Below are positions 54,756-64,000 of a DNA stretch of 64,000 bases, piece by piece. This DNA comes from Actinomyces faecalis. GTDB lineage: Bacteria; Actinomycetota; Actinomycetes; Actinomycetales; Actinomycetaceae. Below the pieces are notes generated by a model that ran no database searches, was not told the origin of the DNA, and saw only the letters and a program-made list of their open reading frames with translations. The position numbers and the translations under genes were made by a program. The stretch spans positions 1,736,001 through 1,800,000 of the forward strand of contig NZ_CP063418.1 of assembly GCF_013184985.2 (NCBI RefSeq), given 5' to 3'. Within the stretch, counting starts at the first letter, position 1, and each line of letters starts with the position of its first letter.

Positions 54756-56057
54756 TCATGCGATCCGGTGCTGGGCGATGAGCTGCTCGGCGCGCTCACG
54801 CGCCCAGGTCTCCGCCTCCAGCACGGCGTCGAGGGTAAGGCCGGCGGCAGGCGTGCCCTGGTGCTCCGCCACCACCGCCGCGTCGATGTCGACGATATCC
54901 GTCCACGCCAGGCGCCCGTCCAGGAAGGAAGCGACCGTCTGCTCGTTGGCAGCGTTCAGGACCGCCGGGTGGGTGGCTGAGGACGCCACCGCGTGACGAG
55001 CCAGGTCGACGGCGGGGAAGGTCTGGGCGTCCAGAGGCTCGAAGTCCCAGCGTGCGGGAGCCTGCCAGCTGTTGGGGACGACCAGCCCAGACAGGTCGGC
55101 GCGTGCCGGCCAGGTCAGCCCCAGCGCGATCGGTAGGCGCATGTCCGGGGGGGAGGCCTGGGCGATGGTGGCGCCGTCGACCAGCTCCACCATGGAGTGG
55201 ATGACGGACTGTGGGTGGACCGCGACCGTGATGTCGGCCGGGTCGACGTCGAAGAGCAGGTGGGCCTCGATCAGCTCCAGGCCCTTGTTGACCAGCGTCG
55301 AGGAGTTGACGGTCACGACCGGGCCCATCGCCCAGGTCGGGTGGGCCAGGGCCTGGGCAGCCGTCACCTTGCTCAGCTCGCTGCGCCGTCGGCCTCGGAA
55401 GGGCCCGCCCGAGGCCGTGAGCACGAGGCGGCGGACCTCGCTGCGCCCGGTCAGGACGGGAGAGGTCAGCCCCTTCTCGTGCAGCCCGGAGCGCAGGCAC
55501 TGTGCGATGGCCGAGTGCTCAGAGTCCACCGGCACGATCTGCCCGGGGCGGCGCACGGCCTGTCTCACCAGCGCACCACCGACGACGAGGGACTCCTTGT
55601 TCGCCAGCGCGAGCGTCGCGCCGCTGGCCAGGGCAGTCAGCGTCGGGACCAGGCCGACCGAGCCTGTCACGCCGTTGAGGACCGTGTCGTGCTCACCCAG
55701 CCCGGCCGCCTCGATGAGGTCGCTGGCCGCCGTCGGGCCGGTCAGGACCTTGCGGACAGGATCGGGCTGTCCCGCCTGCCGCGAGGCACGGTCAAGGTAG
55801 CCACGTAGCCGCGTCTCCGCCTCGGGATCCGTCGAGGCGACGGCGAGAAGCGGCACCTCGTAGGCCACCGCCTGCTCGGCGAGCAGCTCCAGGTGGCCTC
55901 CTCCGGCTGCCAGACCCGCTACCTGAGGGGCGGGCCCTTCGTGCCCCTGGGCCAGGCGCGAGACGACCTCAAGGGCCTGGGTCCCGATGGAGCCGGTTGA
56001 GCCCAGCAGGACCAGCCGACGTGCACCGCCCTGTGCCACCCCCACGACGCTGCTCAC
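54756..56057 (-). CDS. dxr: 1-deoxy-D-xylulose 5-phosphate reductoisomerase
   Basis: Dxr (IspC) makes MEP from DXP with NADPH; it is the target of fosmidomycin. It has 433 residues, slightly long. The NADPH-binding LGSTGSIGTQALEV is near residues 18-31, with NKESLVVGG and a VDSEHSAI metal-binding segment, then ASGGPFRG. The C-terminal helical domain is present. It overlaps the DivIVA-like gene by four bases, so translation is coupled. IspG lies in the same window. Confidence 0.96.
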   Translation of the reverse strand: MSSVVGVAQGGARRLVLLGSTGSIGTQALEVVSRLAQGHEGPAPQVAGLAAGGGHLELLAEQAVAYEVPLLAVASTDPEAETRLRGYLDRASRQAGQPDPVRKVLTGPTAASDLIEAAGLGEHDTVLNGVTGSVGLVPTLTALASGATLALANKESLVVGGALVRQAVRRPGQIVPVDSEHSAIAQCLRSGLHEKGLTSPVLTGRSEVRRLVLTASGGPFRGRRRSELSKVTAAQALAHPTWAMGPVVTVNSSTLVNKGLELIEAHLLFDVDPADITVAVHPQSVIHSMVELVDGATIAQASPPDMRLPIALGLTWPARADLSGLVVPNSWQAPARWDFEPLDAQTFPAVDLARHAVASSATHPAVLNAANEQTVASFLDGRLAWTDIVDIDAAVVAEHQGTPAAGLTLDAVLEAETWARERAEQLIAQHRIA

Positions 56058-56599
56058 TCGACCGACAGCAGGACCTCGACCACGCGGGCGAGGTAACGGT
56101 CCACCGAGGCCTCGTCATAGGCCTTGGAGCGCCGTGCGGCGGCGAAGACGGTACCGCGGACCTGGCTGGAGGTCAGCGTCGTGGCGGAGTCGAAGTAGGC
56201 GGCGACCTGGTCCATCAGGGCGTCCACGTCCTGCTTGGCGTAGCCAGTGTGCTCAGCCGGGCTGAAGCGCTCCCCCGCAGGACGCAGCAGGCGCGGGTAG
56301 AGGGTCGTGGCCAGCTCAGCGACCTGGTCCATCCAGGCCTGGCGCCCGTGCTCGGCGACGAAGTCAGCACGACGACGCTGGAGGAAGGCTGCCTCCAGGC
56401 GGTCAAGCGCGGCGTCGACGGCGTCAGGCTGGTAGCCGCCACGCACGATGTCAAAGGCGACCGTGCGCACGCCCTCAGAGTCCATCTCCTCGACCTCGCC
56501 GGCGTCATAGATCTCGTGGGCGGTAGCGAAGTAGTGGTCGACCTGCTCTGCCCGGTAGCCCCGGCGCATCAGACCCGTCCTGGGGAACATGTCGCTCAT
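56054..56599 (-). CDS. DivIVA-domain protein
   Basis: This 181-residue protein contains two or three copies of the short DivIVA motif: [16 protein letters not shown] near residues 12-27, [20 protein letters not shown] near 52-71, and [19 protein letters not shown] near 118-136. A helical tail ends [17 protein letters not shown]. Such proteins occur between rlmN and dxr in Actinobacteria; whether they act in polar growth or cell division is not established. It overlaps both neighbours by four bases. Confidence 0.8.
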   Translation of the reverse strand: MSDMFPRTGLMRRGYRAEQVDHYFATAHEIYDAGEVEEMDSEGVRTVAFDIVRGGYQPDAVDAALDRLEAAFLQRRRADFVAEHGRQAWMDQVAELATTLYPRLLRPAGERFSPAEHTGYAKQDVDALMDQVAAYFDSATTLTSSQVRGTVFAAARRSKAYDEASVDRYLARVVEVLLSVE

Positions 56600-57864
56600 C
56601 GCCTTGTCCTTGCCCTCTCCTGGTTGAGCACCTCCGTGGCCAGCTGGCCACAGGCGCCGTCGATGTCGCTGCCGCGGGTGTCACGCACCGTCGTGGTGAT
56701 CCCCGCCCGCCGAAGTGTATCCACGAACCGCTCCTGAACGTCCGGCTCCGAGCAGGTCCAGATCGATCCGGGCGTCGGGTTGAGCGGGATGGGGTTGACG
56801 TGGGCCCAGCCACGGCCTCGGACGTTGAGCTCGTCCGCGAGCAGCTGCGCGCGCCAGGCGTGGTCGTTCATGTCCTTGATGAGGGCGTACTCGATAGACA
56901 CCCGGCGACCAGTGGTCCTGTAGTAGTCGTAGGCAGCGTCGAGCAGCTCGCCCACCTTCCACCTGGAGTTGATCGGGATGAGCTCGTCGCGCAGCTCGTC
57001 GTCCGGGGCGTGCAGGGACACCGCCAGCGTCACCGGCATCCCCTCGGTGGCGAGCTTGCGGATCAGCGGGACGAGCCCGACCGTCGAGACCGTGATGCCA
57101 CGGGCGGACATGCCGAATCCCTCAGGCGCCGGGGAGGTGAGCCGCCGCAGGGCAGCGACGACGTTCTTGTAGTTGATCATCGGCTCGCCCATGCCCATGA
57201 AGACGACGTTGGACAGGCGCGCCGGCCCTCCGGTGAGGTCCCCGCGCTCCGAGACCTGGGCGGCGTGACGCACCTGCTCGATGATCTCGCCAGCTGACAG
57301 GTTACGGGTCAGCCCCATCTGCCCGGTGGCGCAGAAGGGGCAGGCCATGCCGCAGCCGGCCTGGGAGGACACGCACAAGGTGGTGCGGTCCCTGTAGCGC
57401 ATGAGGACCGACTCGACCCGGACGCCGTCGTGCAGCTCCCACAGGTGCTTGATCGTGCGCCCGCCGTCGGCCCGCAGGGCGCGCACCTCGTGGATGAGGT
57501 CAGGAAGGAGCTCGGCGGCCATCTGCTCACGCTGGGAGGCGGGCAGGTCGGTCATGTCCTGCGCGTCGCGGGTGAAGCGGGTGAAGTAGTGCCGTGAGAG
57601 CTGGTCGGCCCGGAACGCGGGCAGACCGGCGTCCTTGAGGACGGCCTTGCGGCCGGCCAGGTCGAGGTCGGCCAGGTGGCGCGGGGCCTTGCCCTTGGGA
57701 ACCGGGACCGCGAAGGAAAGACGCGGCCGGGCGTCCGGCGTGGTCGCGCCCTCCGGGGCCTGGTCGGTGGGCATGACCTGGACCTGGCCGGCGGGGCGGG
57801 GACGACGGCGCAGCGCTACCGGCTGGGGCGCTCGACGGCGCGGGGAGTCCTGGCGGTCATTCAC
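56596..57864 (-). CDS. rlmN: 23S rRNA (A2503)-C2/tRNA (A37)-C2 methyltransferase
   Basis: RlmN is a radical-SAM enzyme that methylates C2 of A2503 in 23S rRNA and A37 in tRNA. It has 422 residues. The radical-SAM motif [13 protein letters not shown] (CxxxCxxC) is near residue 170, followed by [22 protein letters not shown] and TVSTVGLVP segments. The catalytic cysteine is in the C-terminal [16 protein letters not shown] segment. A basic N-terminal extension precedes the domain. The first ATG has no nearby ribosome binding site; an alternative ATG at 57774 is possible. Confidence 0.93.
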   Translation of the reverse strand: MNDRQDSPRRRAPQPVALRRRPRPAGQVQVMPTDQAPEGATTPDARPRLSFAVPVPKGKAPRHLADLDLAGRKAVLKDAGLPAFRADQLSRHYFTRFTRDAQDMTDLPASQREQMAAELLPDLIHEVRALRADGGRTIKHLWELHDGVRVESVLMRYRDRTTLCVSSQAGCGMACPFCATGQMGLTRNLSAGEIIEQVRHAAQVSERGDLTGGPARLSNVVFMGMGEPMINYKNVVAALRRLTSPAPEGFGMSARGITVSTVGLVPLIRKLATEGMPVTLAVSLHAPDDELRDELIPINSRWKVGELLDAAYDYYRTTGRRVSIEYALIKDMNDHAWRAQLLADELNVRGRGWAHVNPIPLNPTPGSIWTCSEPDVQERFVDTLRRAGITTTVRDTRGSDIDGACGQLATEVLNQERARTRR

Positions 57865-57903
57865 GGCTGATGAGATCCTCTCGACCTGGTGCCGCGCCCT
57901 CGC

Positions 57904-57941
57904 CTGCGGAGCGGTCCGCAGCGGGCGCGATGACGAGGCTA
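57904..57941 (-). promoter_or_regulatory. Candidate rlmN promoter and hairpin
   Basis: TAGCCT on the minus strand at 57941-57936 resembles a -10, about 70 bases upstream of rlmN. A CTGCGGA/TCCGCAG stem with a four-base loop follows at 57904-57921 in the leader. Confidence 0.35.
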
Positions 57942-57988
57942 CCTGCCAGCGGCCCTGTGCGCCGCAGCGCCGGTCACACCTTCCGGGC

Positions 57989-58930
57989 TCAGCCCAGCAG
58001 CAGGCTGGCGAGGTAGACCACCGGAGCGGCCACGAGGATGGAGTCGAGCCGGTCCATGATGCCTCCGTGCCCGGGAAGCAGGGTGCCCATGTCCTTCAGG
58101 CCCAGGTCCCGCTTGAGCAGGGACTCGCCTAGGTCCCCGAGCGTGGAGACGACCACGACGACGGCGCCGAGCACCGCCCCGGCCCAGACCGGCTCCCCCA
58201 GCAGCCACAGGCACAGGCAGCCTGCTCCCACCGCAGCCAGGAGCGAGCCGGCGAAACCCTCCCAGGACTTCTTCGGCGACACGCTCGGGGCCATCGGATG
58301 ACGGCCGAAGGTGATGCCGGCCAGCCAGCCTCCGGTGTCGTTGGCAGCCGGCAGCGCGATAAGCGTCAGGACCTTGCCGACCCCGTGGTCCTGCGAGGCC
58401 AGCAGGACGGCGAAGCCTGCCAGCAGGGGCAGGTAGGTCGCGGCGAAGACGGCGGCACAGGCCGCCACGGAGCGTGAGCGCCGGACCGCGTCGTGAGCGG
58501 GGGTGCGAGGCACGCCGTCGTGGTCGCCCGCCTCAAGGTCGGTGCCGGTCTCAGCCTCGGCCTGGTCGAGGAAGCACCACAGCACGCACGCGCCTGCGGT
58601 AGCGATGTAGGCCCCGAGAGCGGCCTCAGCCCCGATGGTCCATGCGCACACGGCGACGCCCACCGTACCGATCCACAGCGGGGCCAGCGGCAGACGGATG
58701 TCCTTGCGCGCGAAGGCCCCGGCCAGCTCCCACAGGGCGCCGCACACGGCGATGACGACCAGCCCGACGAACAGGACCTTGTCCACCAGCAGGGACGCCA
58801 GAAGGACGCCGATGAGCACCGCCGCCACCCCGAGCGCAGCGGGCAGGTTGCGCCCTGCGCGCCCGGTGGCGGGCAGCGGTGCACGGTTACGGGTCGGCGG
58901 CGGGGTCAGCAGCGTGGACAGCACGGTCAT
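57989..58930 (-). CDS. cdsA: Phosphatidate cytidylyltransferase (CDP-diglyceride synthase)
   Basis: CdsA makes CDP-diacylglycerol from phosphatidate and CTP at the membrane, the precursor of all phospholipids. It has 313 residues with about eight hydrophobic segments. The signature is at the C-terminus: [13 protein letters not shown], then [18 protein letters not shown] and MDRLDS. It follows frr and pyrH in the common order; 52 bases separate it from frr. Confidence 0.95.
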   Translation of the reverse strand: MTVLSTLLTPPPTRNRAPLPATGRAGRNLPAALGVAAVLIGVLLASLLVDKVLFVGLVVIAVCGALWELAGAFARKDIRLPLAPLWIGTVGVAVCAWTIGAEAALGAYIATAGACVLWCFLDQAEAETGTDLEAGDHDGVPRTPAHDAVRRSRSVAACAAVFAATYLPLLAGFAVLLASQDHGVGKVLTLIALPAANDTGGWLAGITFGRHPMAPSVSPKKSWEGFAGSLLAAVGAGCLCLWLLGEPVWAGAVLGAVVVVVSTLGDLGESLLKRDLGLKDMGTLLPGHGGIMDRLDSILVAAPVVYLASLLLG

Positions 58931-58982
58931 AGGACGAGCCTGGGGCGGCGCAGGTTACGGGGACGTCGAGGCAGCCGGAGGG

Positions 58983-59540
58983 TCAGACCTCCAGCAGCTC
59001 AGCCTCCTTGACCGCCAGCGCGGCGTCGACGGCCTCGACGAAGCGCTTGGTCAGGGCGTCAAGCTCGCCCTCGGCGCGCTTGACCTCGTCCTCCCCGGCC
59101 TCGCCGTCCTTCTTGATGGCCTCCAGCTCCTTCTTCGACCTGCCACGGATGCCACGCACCTGGATGCGGGACTCCTCGGCGCGCGAGCGGGCAAGCTTGA
59201 CGTAGTCCTTGCGGCGCTCCTCGGTCAGGGCCGGCAGGGTGACACGGATGACCGTGCCGTCGTCGGTGGGGTTGACACCCAGGTCCGACTCGCGGATCGC
59301 GGAGGTGATCTCCTTCATCGCTCCACGGTCGAAGGGGCTGACGATCACCGTACGGGCCTCGGGGATCGTGATCGAGGCCAGCTGCTGCAACGGAGTGGGG
59401 GCACCGTAGTAGTCGACCACGATCGAGCTGAACATAGAGGGGTTGGCTCGGCCGGTGCGGATGGAGGCGAGCTCACGCTTGGCGGCGTCCAGTGCCGCTT
59501 CCATCTTCTCTTCGGCCTCGAGCATGACGTCGTCGATCAT
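58983..59540 (-). CDS. frr: Ribosome recycling factor
   Basis: RRF splits post-termination ribosomes with EF-G. It has 185 residues, the standard length, with an L-shaped three-helix bundle: MLEAEEKMEAALDAAKREL at the start, RTGRANPSMF near 29-38, and ELDALTKRFVEAVDAAL at the end. ATG 59540 was chosen since AAAGGAAG lies upstream and the conserved N-terminus begins there; a longer frame has no support. pyrH ends 59 bases upstream. Confidence 0.97.
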   Translation of the reverse strand: MIDDVMLEAEEKMEAALDAAKRELASIRTGRANPSMFSSIVVDYYGAPTPLQQLASITIPEARTVIVSPFDRGAMKEITSAIRESDLGVNPTDDGTVIRVTLPALTEERRKDYVKLARSRAEESRIQVRGIRGRSKKELEAIKKDGEAGEDEVKRAEGELDALTKRFVEAVDAALAVKEAELLEV

Positions 59541-59599
59541 AGGTCTTCCTTTGGTACGGGTCGGGTGGTCATGGTCAGTCAGTGATGGAGCCCGAGGGC

Positions 59600-60346
59600 T
59601 CACTCGGAGGTGGTCACCAGGGTGCCGATCTTCTCACCCAGCAGCGCCCGGGTGATGTTGCCGGCCTCGCCCATGCCGAACACGCGCATCGCCAGGTTGT
59701 TGTCGCGGCACAGGGCGAAGGCGGAGGCGTCGACGACCTGCAGGCCGTCCGCCAGGGCACGCTCGTAGGTCAGGTGCTCCAGGAGCCGGGCGTCAGGGTC
59801 CTGACGGGGGTCGGCGGTGTAGACGCCGTCGACACCGTTCTTTCCCACGAGCAGCTCGTCGCAGTGGCTCTCCAGCGCACGCTGGGCGGAGACGGTGTCG
59901 GTGGAGAAGTAGGGAAGGCCCGCGCCGGCGCCGAAGACGACCACGCGGCCCTTCTCCAGGTGGCGGATGGCTCGCAGCGGGATGTAGGGCTCGGCGACCT
60001 GCGTCATCGCGATGGCGGACTGGACGCGGGCGGGGACACCGGCCTTCTCAATGAAGTCCTGCAGGGCCAGGGCGTTCATGACGGTGCCGAGCATGCCCAT
60101 GTAGTCAGCCCGGGCCCGGTCCAGGCCACGGCGGGAGAGCTCGGCGCCACGGAAGAAGTTGCCGCCACCGACGACGACGGCGACCTGCACGCCCTGGCGC
60201 ACGGCCTCGGCGATCTGCCAGGCGGCGTCGGAGACGACGTCCGGGTCCAGGCCGACCGCGCCGCCGCCGAAGACCTCACCGGAGAGCTTGAGGAGGACCC
60301 GACGGGGGCGTTGTGCGGTGGCGTTCTCCTGATGCTGGGCGGTCAT
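59600..60346 (-). CDS. pyrH: Uridylate kinase
   Basis: PyrH phosphorylates UMP to UDP, the pyrimidine supply for UDP-sugars used in wall synthesis. It has 248 residues, of the amino-acid kinase fold. [14 protein letters not shown] is near residues 16-29, GGGNFFRG near 65, and the C-terminal [20 protein letters not shown] substrate loop. ATG 60346 was chosen because AGGAGAG precedes it and the family N-terminus begins there. It normally follows tsf closely; the sialidase gene intervenes here. Confidence 0.96.
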   Translation of the reverse strand: MTAQHQENATAQRPRRVLLKLSGEVFGGGAVGLDPDVVSDAAWQIAEAVRQGVQVAVVVGGGNFFRGAELSRRGLDRARADYMGMLGTVMNALALQDFIEKAGVPARVQSAIAMTQVAEPYIPLRAIRHLEKGRVVVFGAGAGLPYFSTDTVSAQRALESHCDELLVGKNGVDGVYTADPRQDPDARLLEHLTYERALADGLQVVDASAFALCRDNNLAMRVFGMGEAGNITRALLGEKIGTLVTTSE

Positions 60347-60474
60347 CAACTCTCTCCTGCTCTCGTATGTCCGACGGCTGGGATCTCGGCCTGCTTGCGT
60401 ATCTGGGCCGAGCCTACCCGCAATGTCCACCGCCGTCCGTCGCCTGCAGGAGACGATGTCCCACTCTGTACCCA

Positions 60475-60525
60475 GGGCGACGCTGCCTGGCTGTCACGGT
60501 CCGTGACAGCCAGGCAGCGTCGCCC
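60475..60525. terminator. 51-base near-perfect palindrome past the sialidase gene
   Basis: 25-bp perfect arms (60475-60499 and 60501-60525) around one base form a very long hairpin, 26 bases past the sialidase stop on the minus strand. It lies between the sialidase gene and pyrH and should end sialidase transcription. It has no U-run. Confidence 0.75.
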
Positions 60526-60551
60526 TTACTCATCAGGAAGGAGATGCCGTG

Positions 60552-63293
60552 TCAGGAGCGCCTTCCCTGACGGCGCATGAGCAGACCAGCACCACCAGCG
60601 CCCGCGGAGACCAGCAGCAGCGCTGTGAGTGCTGTCCCGGTACGGGCAAGGCTGGCACCGCGACTGGGCCGAGCAGTCTCCTTCGCCCGGCTTGTGGAGG
60701 CGCTAGCGGACGGCTCCGGCTGGGCCGATGGCTCATCCGACGACTCGGGCTGAGCAGAAGGCTCGTCCGACGGCTCGGGCTGGGCCGATGGCTCATCCGA
60801 CGACTCGGGCTGAGCGGAAGGCTCATCCGAAGGCTCCGGCTGGGCCGATGGCTCGTCCGAAGGCTCCGGCTGGGCCGATGGCTCGTCCGACGGCTCAGGC
60901 ACAGGTGCGATCTCACCAGGAAGGAGCATCAGCGTGAAGGAGGTGGATGCCTGTCGAGGCGCGAGCCCCGTACCATCGTCCTTCTCAGAGACGGTCACCG
61001 TCACCTGATAGGTCGTCTTCTCAGTGATGCCCGCCTGGGCACGGCCCGAGATCGTCGCGGTCTGGGCATCGTAGGACAACCCCTCAGGCAGACCGCTCAC
61101 TGAGACGGTGCGCCCCAGAGCCGGGTCACCGCCACCGGAGACCACGGCAAGCGCCTTGATCTCCTCACCGTCAGTCTCCGTGACGTCATTGATGTCCTCA
61201 ACCGTAAGCGCAGGCGCCTGACACAGGTTCGGAGCAATGTCACCGAGGGTGAACCGGAGGTAGCCGATGTCGTTGAAGATCCGGGGCTCATAGAGCAGCC
61301 CGATAGAGCCGTCAGGCTGGACCGTCATCGTCGTGTAGCCAGTACCACCAGGGATCAGCTCACGCTTGTGGCTCCAGGTCTTGCCATCGTCACACGAGGC
61401 CAGGACGGTGCCCTTGTCCCGCGCCCTCTGGTTGAAGGCACCGGAGTACAGCAGCACCTTGGCACGTGCCGAGCCTGCCGCGGCATTCGGGTAGGCGCGG
61501 ATGATCTGGGCGTTGTTGCCAGAGTCCAGGAGCTGGGTCTCTGCGAAGGGCTCGCTCCAGGTGGCACCACCGTCCTCAGACAACGCCACGATCCGGTGCC
61601 CACCTCCCGGGGAGGCGTTGGTGGTACGGGAGTTGAGGATCAAACGACCGTCAGACAGCTCAGCAACCTTGTTCTCGTCAAAACGCCACGGTTGCTGACC
61701 CGGTCCACGGCTGACAGGCACATAGGCGCCAGTAGCCCAGGTCTGCCCGTGGTCGTCAGAGATCATGGACATTGCGACGATCTCACCGCTAGTGCGCACA
61801 CAAGCGATCTGTTGGACCAGACGGCCGGCGAACGGGGCCTGCTTCTTCTGGATACCCGCTCCCGAGGTTGCGAAGCAGGAACGCAGATCGGTCTTGTCGT
61901 GCAGGGCCTGGGCCGTGACGACCCGCTGGGTCCAGGTGTGACCGTTGTCCGTGGATACGGACAACCCGAGGTTCATCGCGTGGCGGTCGGATTCGTCGAT
62001 CCGACCGTCGCTACCGCGGTTGTAGGCCGGGTTATTGGCGAAGACCCCCGAGTCGAAGCTCTGGACGTGAAAGTTGAAGACTGTCCCGGTGGTGGCATCG
62101 ACCACGTAGGAGGGGTCAGAGAAGCCCAGTCGGTTGCGCTGGCTGCTGTCTCCTTGTGCCACGACGGTCTCGCGCTGCCAGGTCTTGCCGTTGTCGGTCG
62201 AGCGGCGCTGAACGATCCAGTTGGCGTTCGGGGAGTCGCCACCACCTGTTCCACCGTCCAGCGGGCGGCGGTCGTAGGCGGCGAGCAGGTCCCCGTTGGG
62301 TGCGACGGCGATCGCAGGGATACGAATGTTGTAGGCCTTGTCCCGTGCTACCGCCAGGGTGAGGGGATCAGACACGCCCGGTGCCAGTGCGGGGTCGGCG
62401 TCAGGGCTCTTGAAGGCGCCCGCCGTGCTGAACTCGGTCGGGCCACCAACCTGGACGGTCTCACCCAGCGTTGGCTCGGCCGTTGTCAGGCTACCCTGGT
62501 AATTCGGGCTAGACGTTGACGCCCATGTCACACTCGGGGTGAAGCTGCCTGCCTCGACGTCGGAGGCCGTGATGGTGTGCGAGGCGAAGAAGCAGTCCAG
62601 AGGAACTCCTGCCGAGGCCCTTGACCAGCGGCAGTTCCAGGCATTGTCGAGGTTGGAGCTGCTCACGAGCAGCGATCGCTCAGCATTGGACGTGTTGGTC
62701 ACCACGAGCCGGTAGTCAATGATCTGTCCCAGGGTGTACACACCGTCGGCTGGTGCAGGACTGAGCACCTCGATCGTTGATGACACCACCGGCGCATCCG
62801 GATCCTGCGGCTCCTGGTGCGCCTCAACTGGCACCGACGAGGAGCCCGTGCCAATCACCGTGGCCTCACCCGAGTAGTTGTCCTCGGAGTAGGCGCTGTA
62901 TGTGATGGACAGGTCGAGCGTGCCGTCCTCCACATCAGTCTCGGTCACCACGTACTGCGCCCTTCCGGCGCAGGTCTGGGGCGATGCTGGAGCCATCCAG
63001 TGCCAGCGACAGGCCTCATAGTTCATCAGGGTCGACGCGCTTGGACGCAGTCCTAGATGACGGCCGGAGGTGTTGGTCACCGTGATATCTACGGGAACCG
63101 TCTCCCCAGCCGTCCACGACGTGCCGTTAGCGGGCACGCCCGTGACAGACAGCTCGATCGTCACCTGGTCAGTGGGAACGGGTTCGGCCGCAGAGGTGGG
63201 CGCATGAGTGACTGGCAGACACAGTGCAAGTGCTGCGAGCGAGGACAGTAGGGCATAGGTTCTTCGTTGAGCCATACCTGGATCGTCCGACAT
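60552..63293 (-). CDS. Cell-wall-anchored sialidase (GH33)
   Basis: This is a predicted exo-alpha-sialidase, 913 residues. A signal peptide (MAQRRTYALLSS onward) suggests that ATG 63275 may be the true start, 18 bases inside. Two N-terminal beta domains come before the catalytic propeller, which has the RIP motif (IRIPAI, near 320) and five Asp-box repeats (such as STDNGKTWQ, STDNGHTWTQ, SDDHGQTW, SEDGGATWSE, CDDGKTWSH). A cadherin-like domain follows near 690-790. The tail has six PSDEPSAQPE repeats, then a sorting signal: LARTG at 882-886, a hydrophobic helix and MRRQGRRS. Sortase should attach it to the wall. It is inserted between tsf and pyrH. Confidence 0.9.
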   Translation of the reverse strand: MSDDPGMAQRRTYALLSSLAALALCLPVTHAPTSAAEPVPTDQVTIELSVTGVPANGTSWTAGETVPVDITVTNTSGRHLGLRPSASTLMNYEACRWHWMAPASPQTCAGRAQYVVTETDVEDGTLDLSITYSAYSEDNYSGEATVIGTGSSSVPVEAHQEPQDPDAPVVSSTIEVLSPAPADGVYTLGQIIDYRLVVTNTSNAERSLLVSSSNLDNAWNCRWSRASAGVPLDCFFASHTITASDVEAGSFTPSVTWASTSSPNYQGSLTTAEPTLGETVQVGGPTEFSTAGAFKSPDADPALAPGVSDPLTLAVARDKAYNIRIPAIAVAPNGDLLAAYDRRPLDGGTGGGDSPNANWIVQRRSTDNGKTWQRETVVAQGDSSQRNRLGFSDPSYVVDATTGTVFNFHVQSFDSGVFANNPAYNRGSDGRIDESDRHAMNLGLSVSTDNGHTWTQRVVTAQALHDKTDLRSCFATSGAGIQKKQAPFAGRLVQQIACVRTSGEIVAMSMISDDHGQTWATGAYVPVSRGPGQQPWRFDENKVAELSDGRLILNSRTTNASPGGGHRIVALSEDGGATWSEPFAETQLLDSGNNAQIIRAYPNAAAGSARAKVLLYSGAFNQRARDKGTVLASCDDGKTWSHKRELIPGGTGYTTMTVQPDGSIGLLYEPRIFNDIGYLRFTLGDIAPNLCQAPALTVEDINDVTETDGEEIKALAVVSGGGDPALGRTVSVSGLPEGLSYDAQTATISGRAQAGITEKTTYQVTVTVSEKDDGTGLAPRQASTSFTLMLLPGEIAPVPEPSDEPSAQPEPSDEPSAQPEPSDEPSAQPESSDEPSAQPEPSDEPSAQPESSDEPSAQPEPSASASTSRAKETARPSRGASLARTGTALTALLLVSAGAGGAGLLMRRQGRRS
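60714..60893 (-). repeat. Six 30-bp repeats encoding PSDEPSAQPE
   Basis: Residues 801-860 of the sialidase consist of six ten-residue units (PSDEPSAQPE, with Pro/Ser change at the first residue of two of them). They form a stiff Pro-rich stalk between catalytic and anchor parts. Copy number may vary between strains. Confidence 0.85.
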
Positions 63294-63327
63294 CTGATGT
63301 CGCGTGTCAACTCAGTCACAACAAGGC

Positions 63328-63369
63328 GGTGGGGGTGCGGACAGAACTGAGTCTGTCCGCACCCCCACC
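63328..63369 (-). terminator. tsf terminator hairpin
   Basis: Perfect 18-bp arms (63328-63345 and 63352-63369) with a six-base loop, 45 bases past the tsf stop. The minus strand then reads CGCCTTGTTGTG, a weak U-rich tail. It separates tsf from the sialidase gene. Confidence 0.75.
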
Positions 63370-63413
63370 AGCCACTGACCCGCTAAGAGGTCATCCTGGC
63401 AGGCCTGAGTCGA

Positions 63414-64000
63414 TCAGGCACCGACGCGGAAGCGGACGAAGCCGGTCAGCTCGCCGCCGGTAGCCTCGACGACTTTGCCGACCGTGGTCTTGGGGTCCTT
63501 GGCGTAGGCCTGCTCGAGGAGGCAGATCTCCTTGAAGAAGCCACCCAGACGGCCCTCGACGATCTTGGCGATCGCCTGCTCGGGCTTGCCCTCGGCGCGG
63601 GTGGTCTCCTCAGCGATCTTGCGCTCCTTCTCGACGACGTCGGCGGGGACGTCCTCGCGGCGCAGGTACTGCGGGGAGTAGGCAGCGATGTGCATCGCGA
63701 CGTCGTGGGCCACCTCAGCAGCCTTGGCGTCGGTGCCGACGAGCACGGCCACCTGGGCCGGCAGGTCGGGGTTGGTGCGGTGCAGGTAGAGGTCAACCTT
63801 CTCGGCGGCCAGACGCGCGACGCGACGGACCACGATCTTCTCGCCGATGACGGCCTGCATGCCGTCGGTCATGGCCTGGACGGTCTCGCCGTCGACCGTA
63901 GCCTCAGCCAGGGCCTCGGCGCTCTCGGCGCCCGAGGCGACGGCGGCGGCCAGGACCTTGTCAGCGAAGTCGATGAACTTCTGGTTCTTGGCCACGAAGT
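63414..64000 (-). CDS. tsf: Elongation factor Ts (5'-truncated by window end)
   Basis: EF-Ts exchanges GDP for GTP on EF-Tu. About 195 C-terminal residues are present; the N-terminal UBA-like and Tu-contact part lies past 64000. The visible part has the segment VAKNQKFIDFADKVLAAAVA, the dimerisation repeats (VAVLVGTDAKAAEVAHDVAM; PEQAIAKIVEGRLGGFFKEI) and KTTVGKVVEATGGELTGFVR at the end. The first visible GTG (63995) is inside the coding frame, not a start. Confidence 0.95.
   Translation of the reverse strand, partial: FVAKNQKFIDFADKVLAAAVASGAESAEALAEATVDGETVQAMTDGMQAVIGEKIVVRRVARLAAEKVDLYLHRTNPDLPAQVAVLVGTDAKAAEVAHDVAMHIAAYSPQYLRREDVPADVVEKERKIAEETTRAEGKPEQAIAKIVEGRLGGFFKEICLLEQAYAKDPKTTVGKVVEATGGELTGFVRFRVGA

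Overview
The window is GC-rich actinobacterial chromosome, most like Actinomyces and relatives (Actinomycetaceae). This placement rests on gene order, strong codon bias toward G/C in third positions, a sialidase with an LAxTG-type wall-sorting signal, and frequent leaderless starts; no rRNA is present to confirm it. Almost everything lies on the minus strand, so reading from high to low coordinate follows transcription.

Region 1 (1-15050, minus) is a complete division and cell-wall (dcw) cluster: mraZ, rsmH, ftsL-like, ftsI, murE, murF, mraY, murD, ftsW, murG, murC, ftsQ. ftsZ is expected just beyond position 1. mraZ is preceded by five evenly spaced MraZ-box-like repeats. Region 2 (15051-28900) is mixed accessory and housekeeping DNA: an intergenic tandem-repeat zone, a DUF3040 membrane protein, dinB divergent from a spermidine-synthase-like gene, an MFS permease with a PAC2 protein, a HelD-type helicase, two tandem acyl-CoA-synthetase-like genes, dapA and a GNAT gene. 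Region 3 (28958-43081, minus) is the translation/RNA block rimP-nusA-ylxR-infB-rbfA-truB-(small Cys-rich protein)-ribF-rpsO-pnp-M16 peptidase-dapB. It is interrupted between infB and rbfA by two gene relics. Region 4 (43195-49889) holds a ferritin-like lipoprotein, a Tat-exported protein with G-tracts upstream, proS, an unknown gene divergent from a frameshifted secreted-protein gene plus a 49-residue membrane protein, and a DUF4081/GNAT gene. Region 5 (49941-64000, minus) is the isoprenoid/lipid/ribosome block tsf-(sialidase)-pyrH-frr-cdsA-rlmN-DivIVA-like-dxr-rseP-(HNH endonuclease)-ispG.

The genes therefore form one long conserved actinobacterial neighbourhood for envelope synthesis, translation and isoprenoid precursors. 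Accessory material is confined to gaps: sialidase in tsf/pyrH, HNH gene in rseP/ispG, secreted-protein cassette near proS, relics in infB/rbfA, and repeats beyond mraZ.

Most notable observations: (a) a cassette at 48.0-48.9 kb with an operator-like palindrome, a secreted protein put out of frame at a C6 run in its signal peptide, and a tiny membrane protein; (b) eight genes with a -10-like hexamer exactly 6 nt before the start codon, including two overlapping face-to-face promoters; (c) two convergent relics (molybdopterin oxidoreductase C-terminus and RarD/EamA C-terminus) whose stop codons share one CTAG; (d) long perfect inverted repeats and tandem arrays in intergenic DNA. No rRNA, tRNA, CRISPR array, insertion sequence or prophage was seen.
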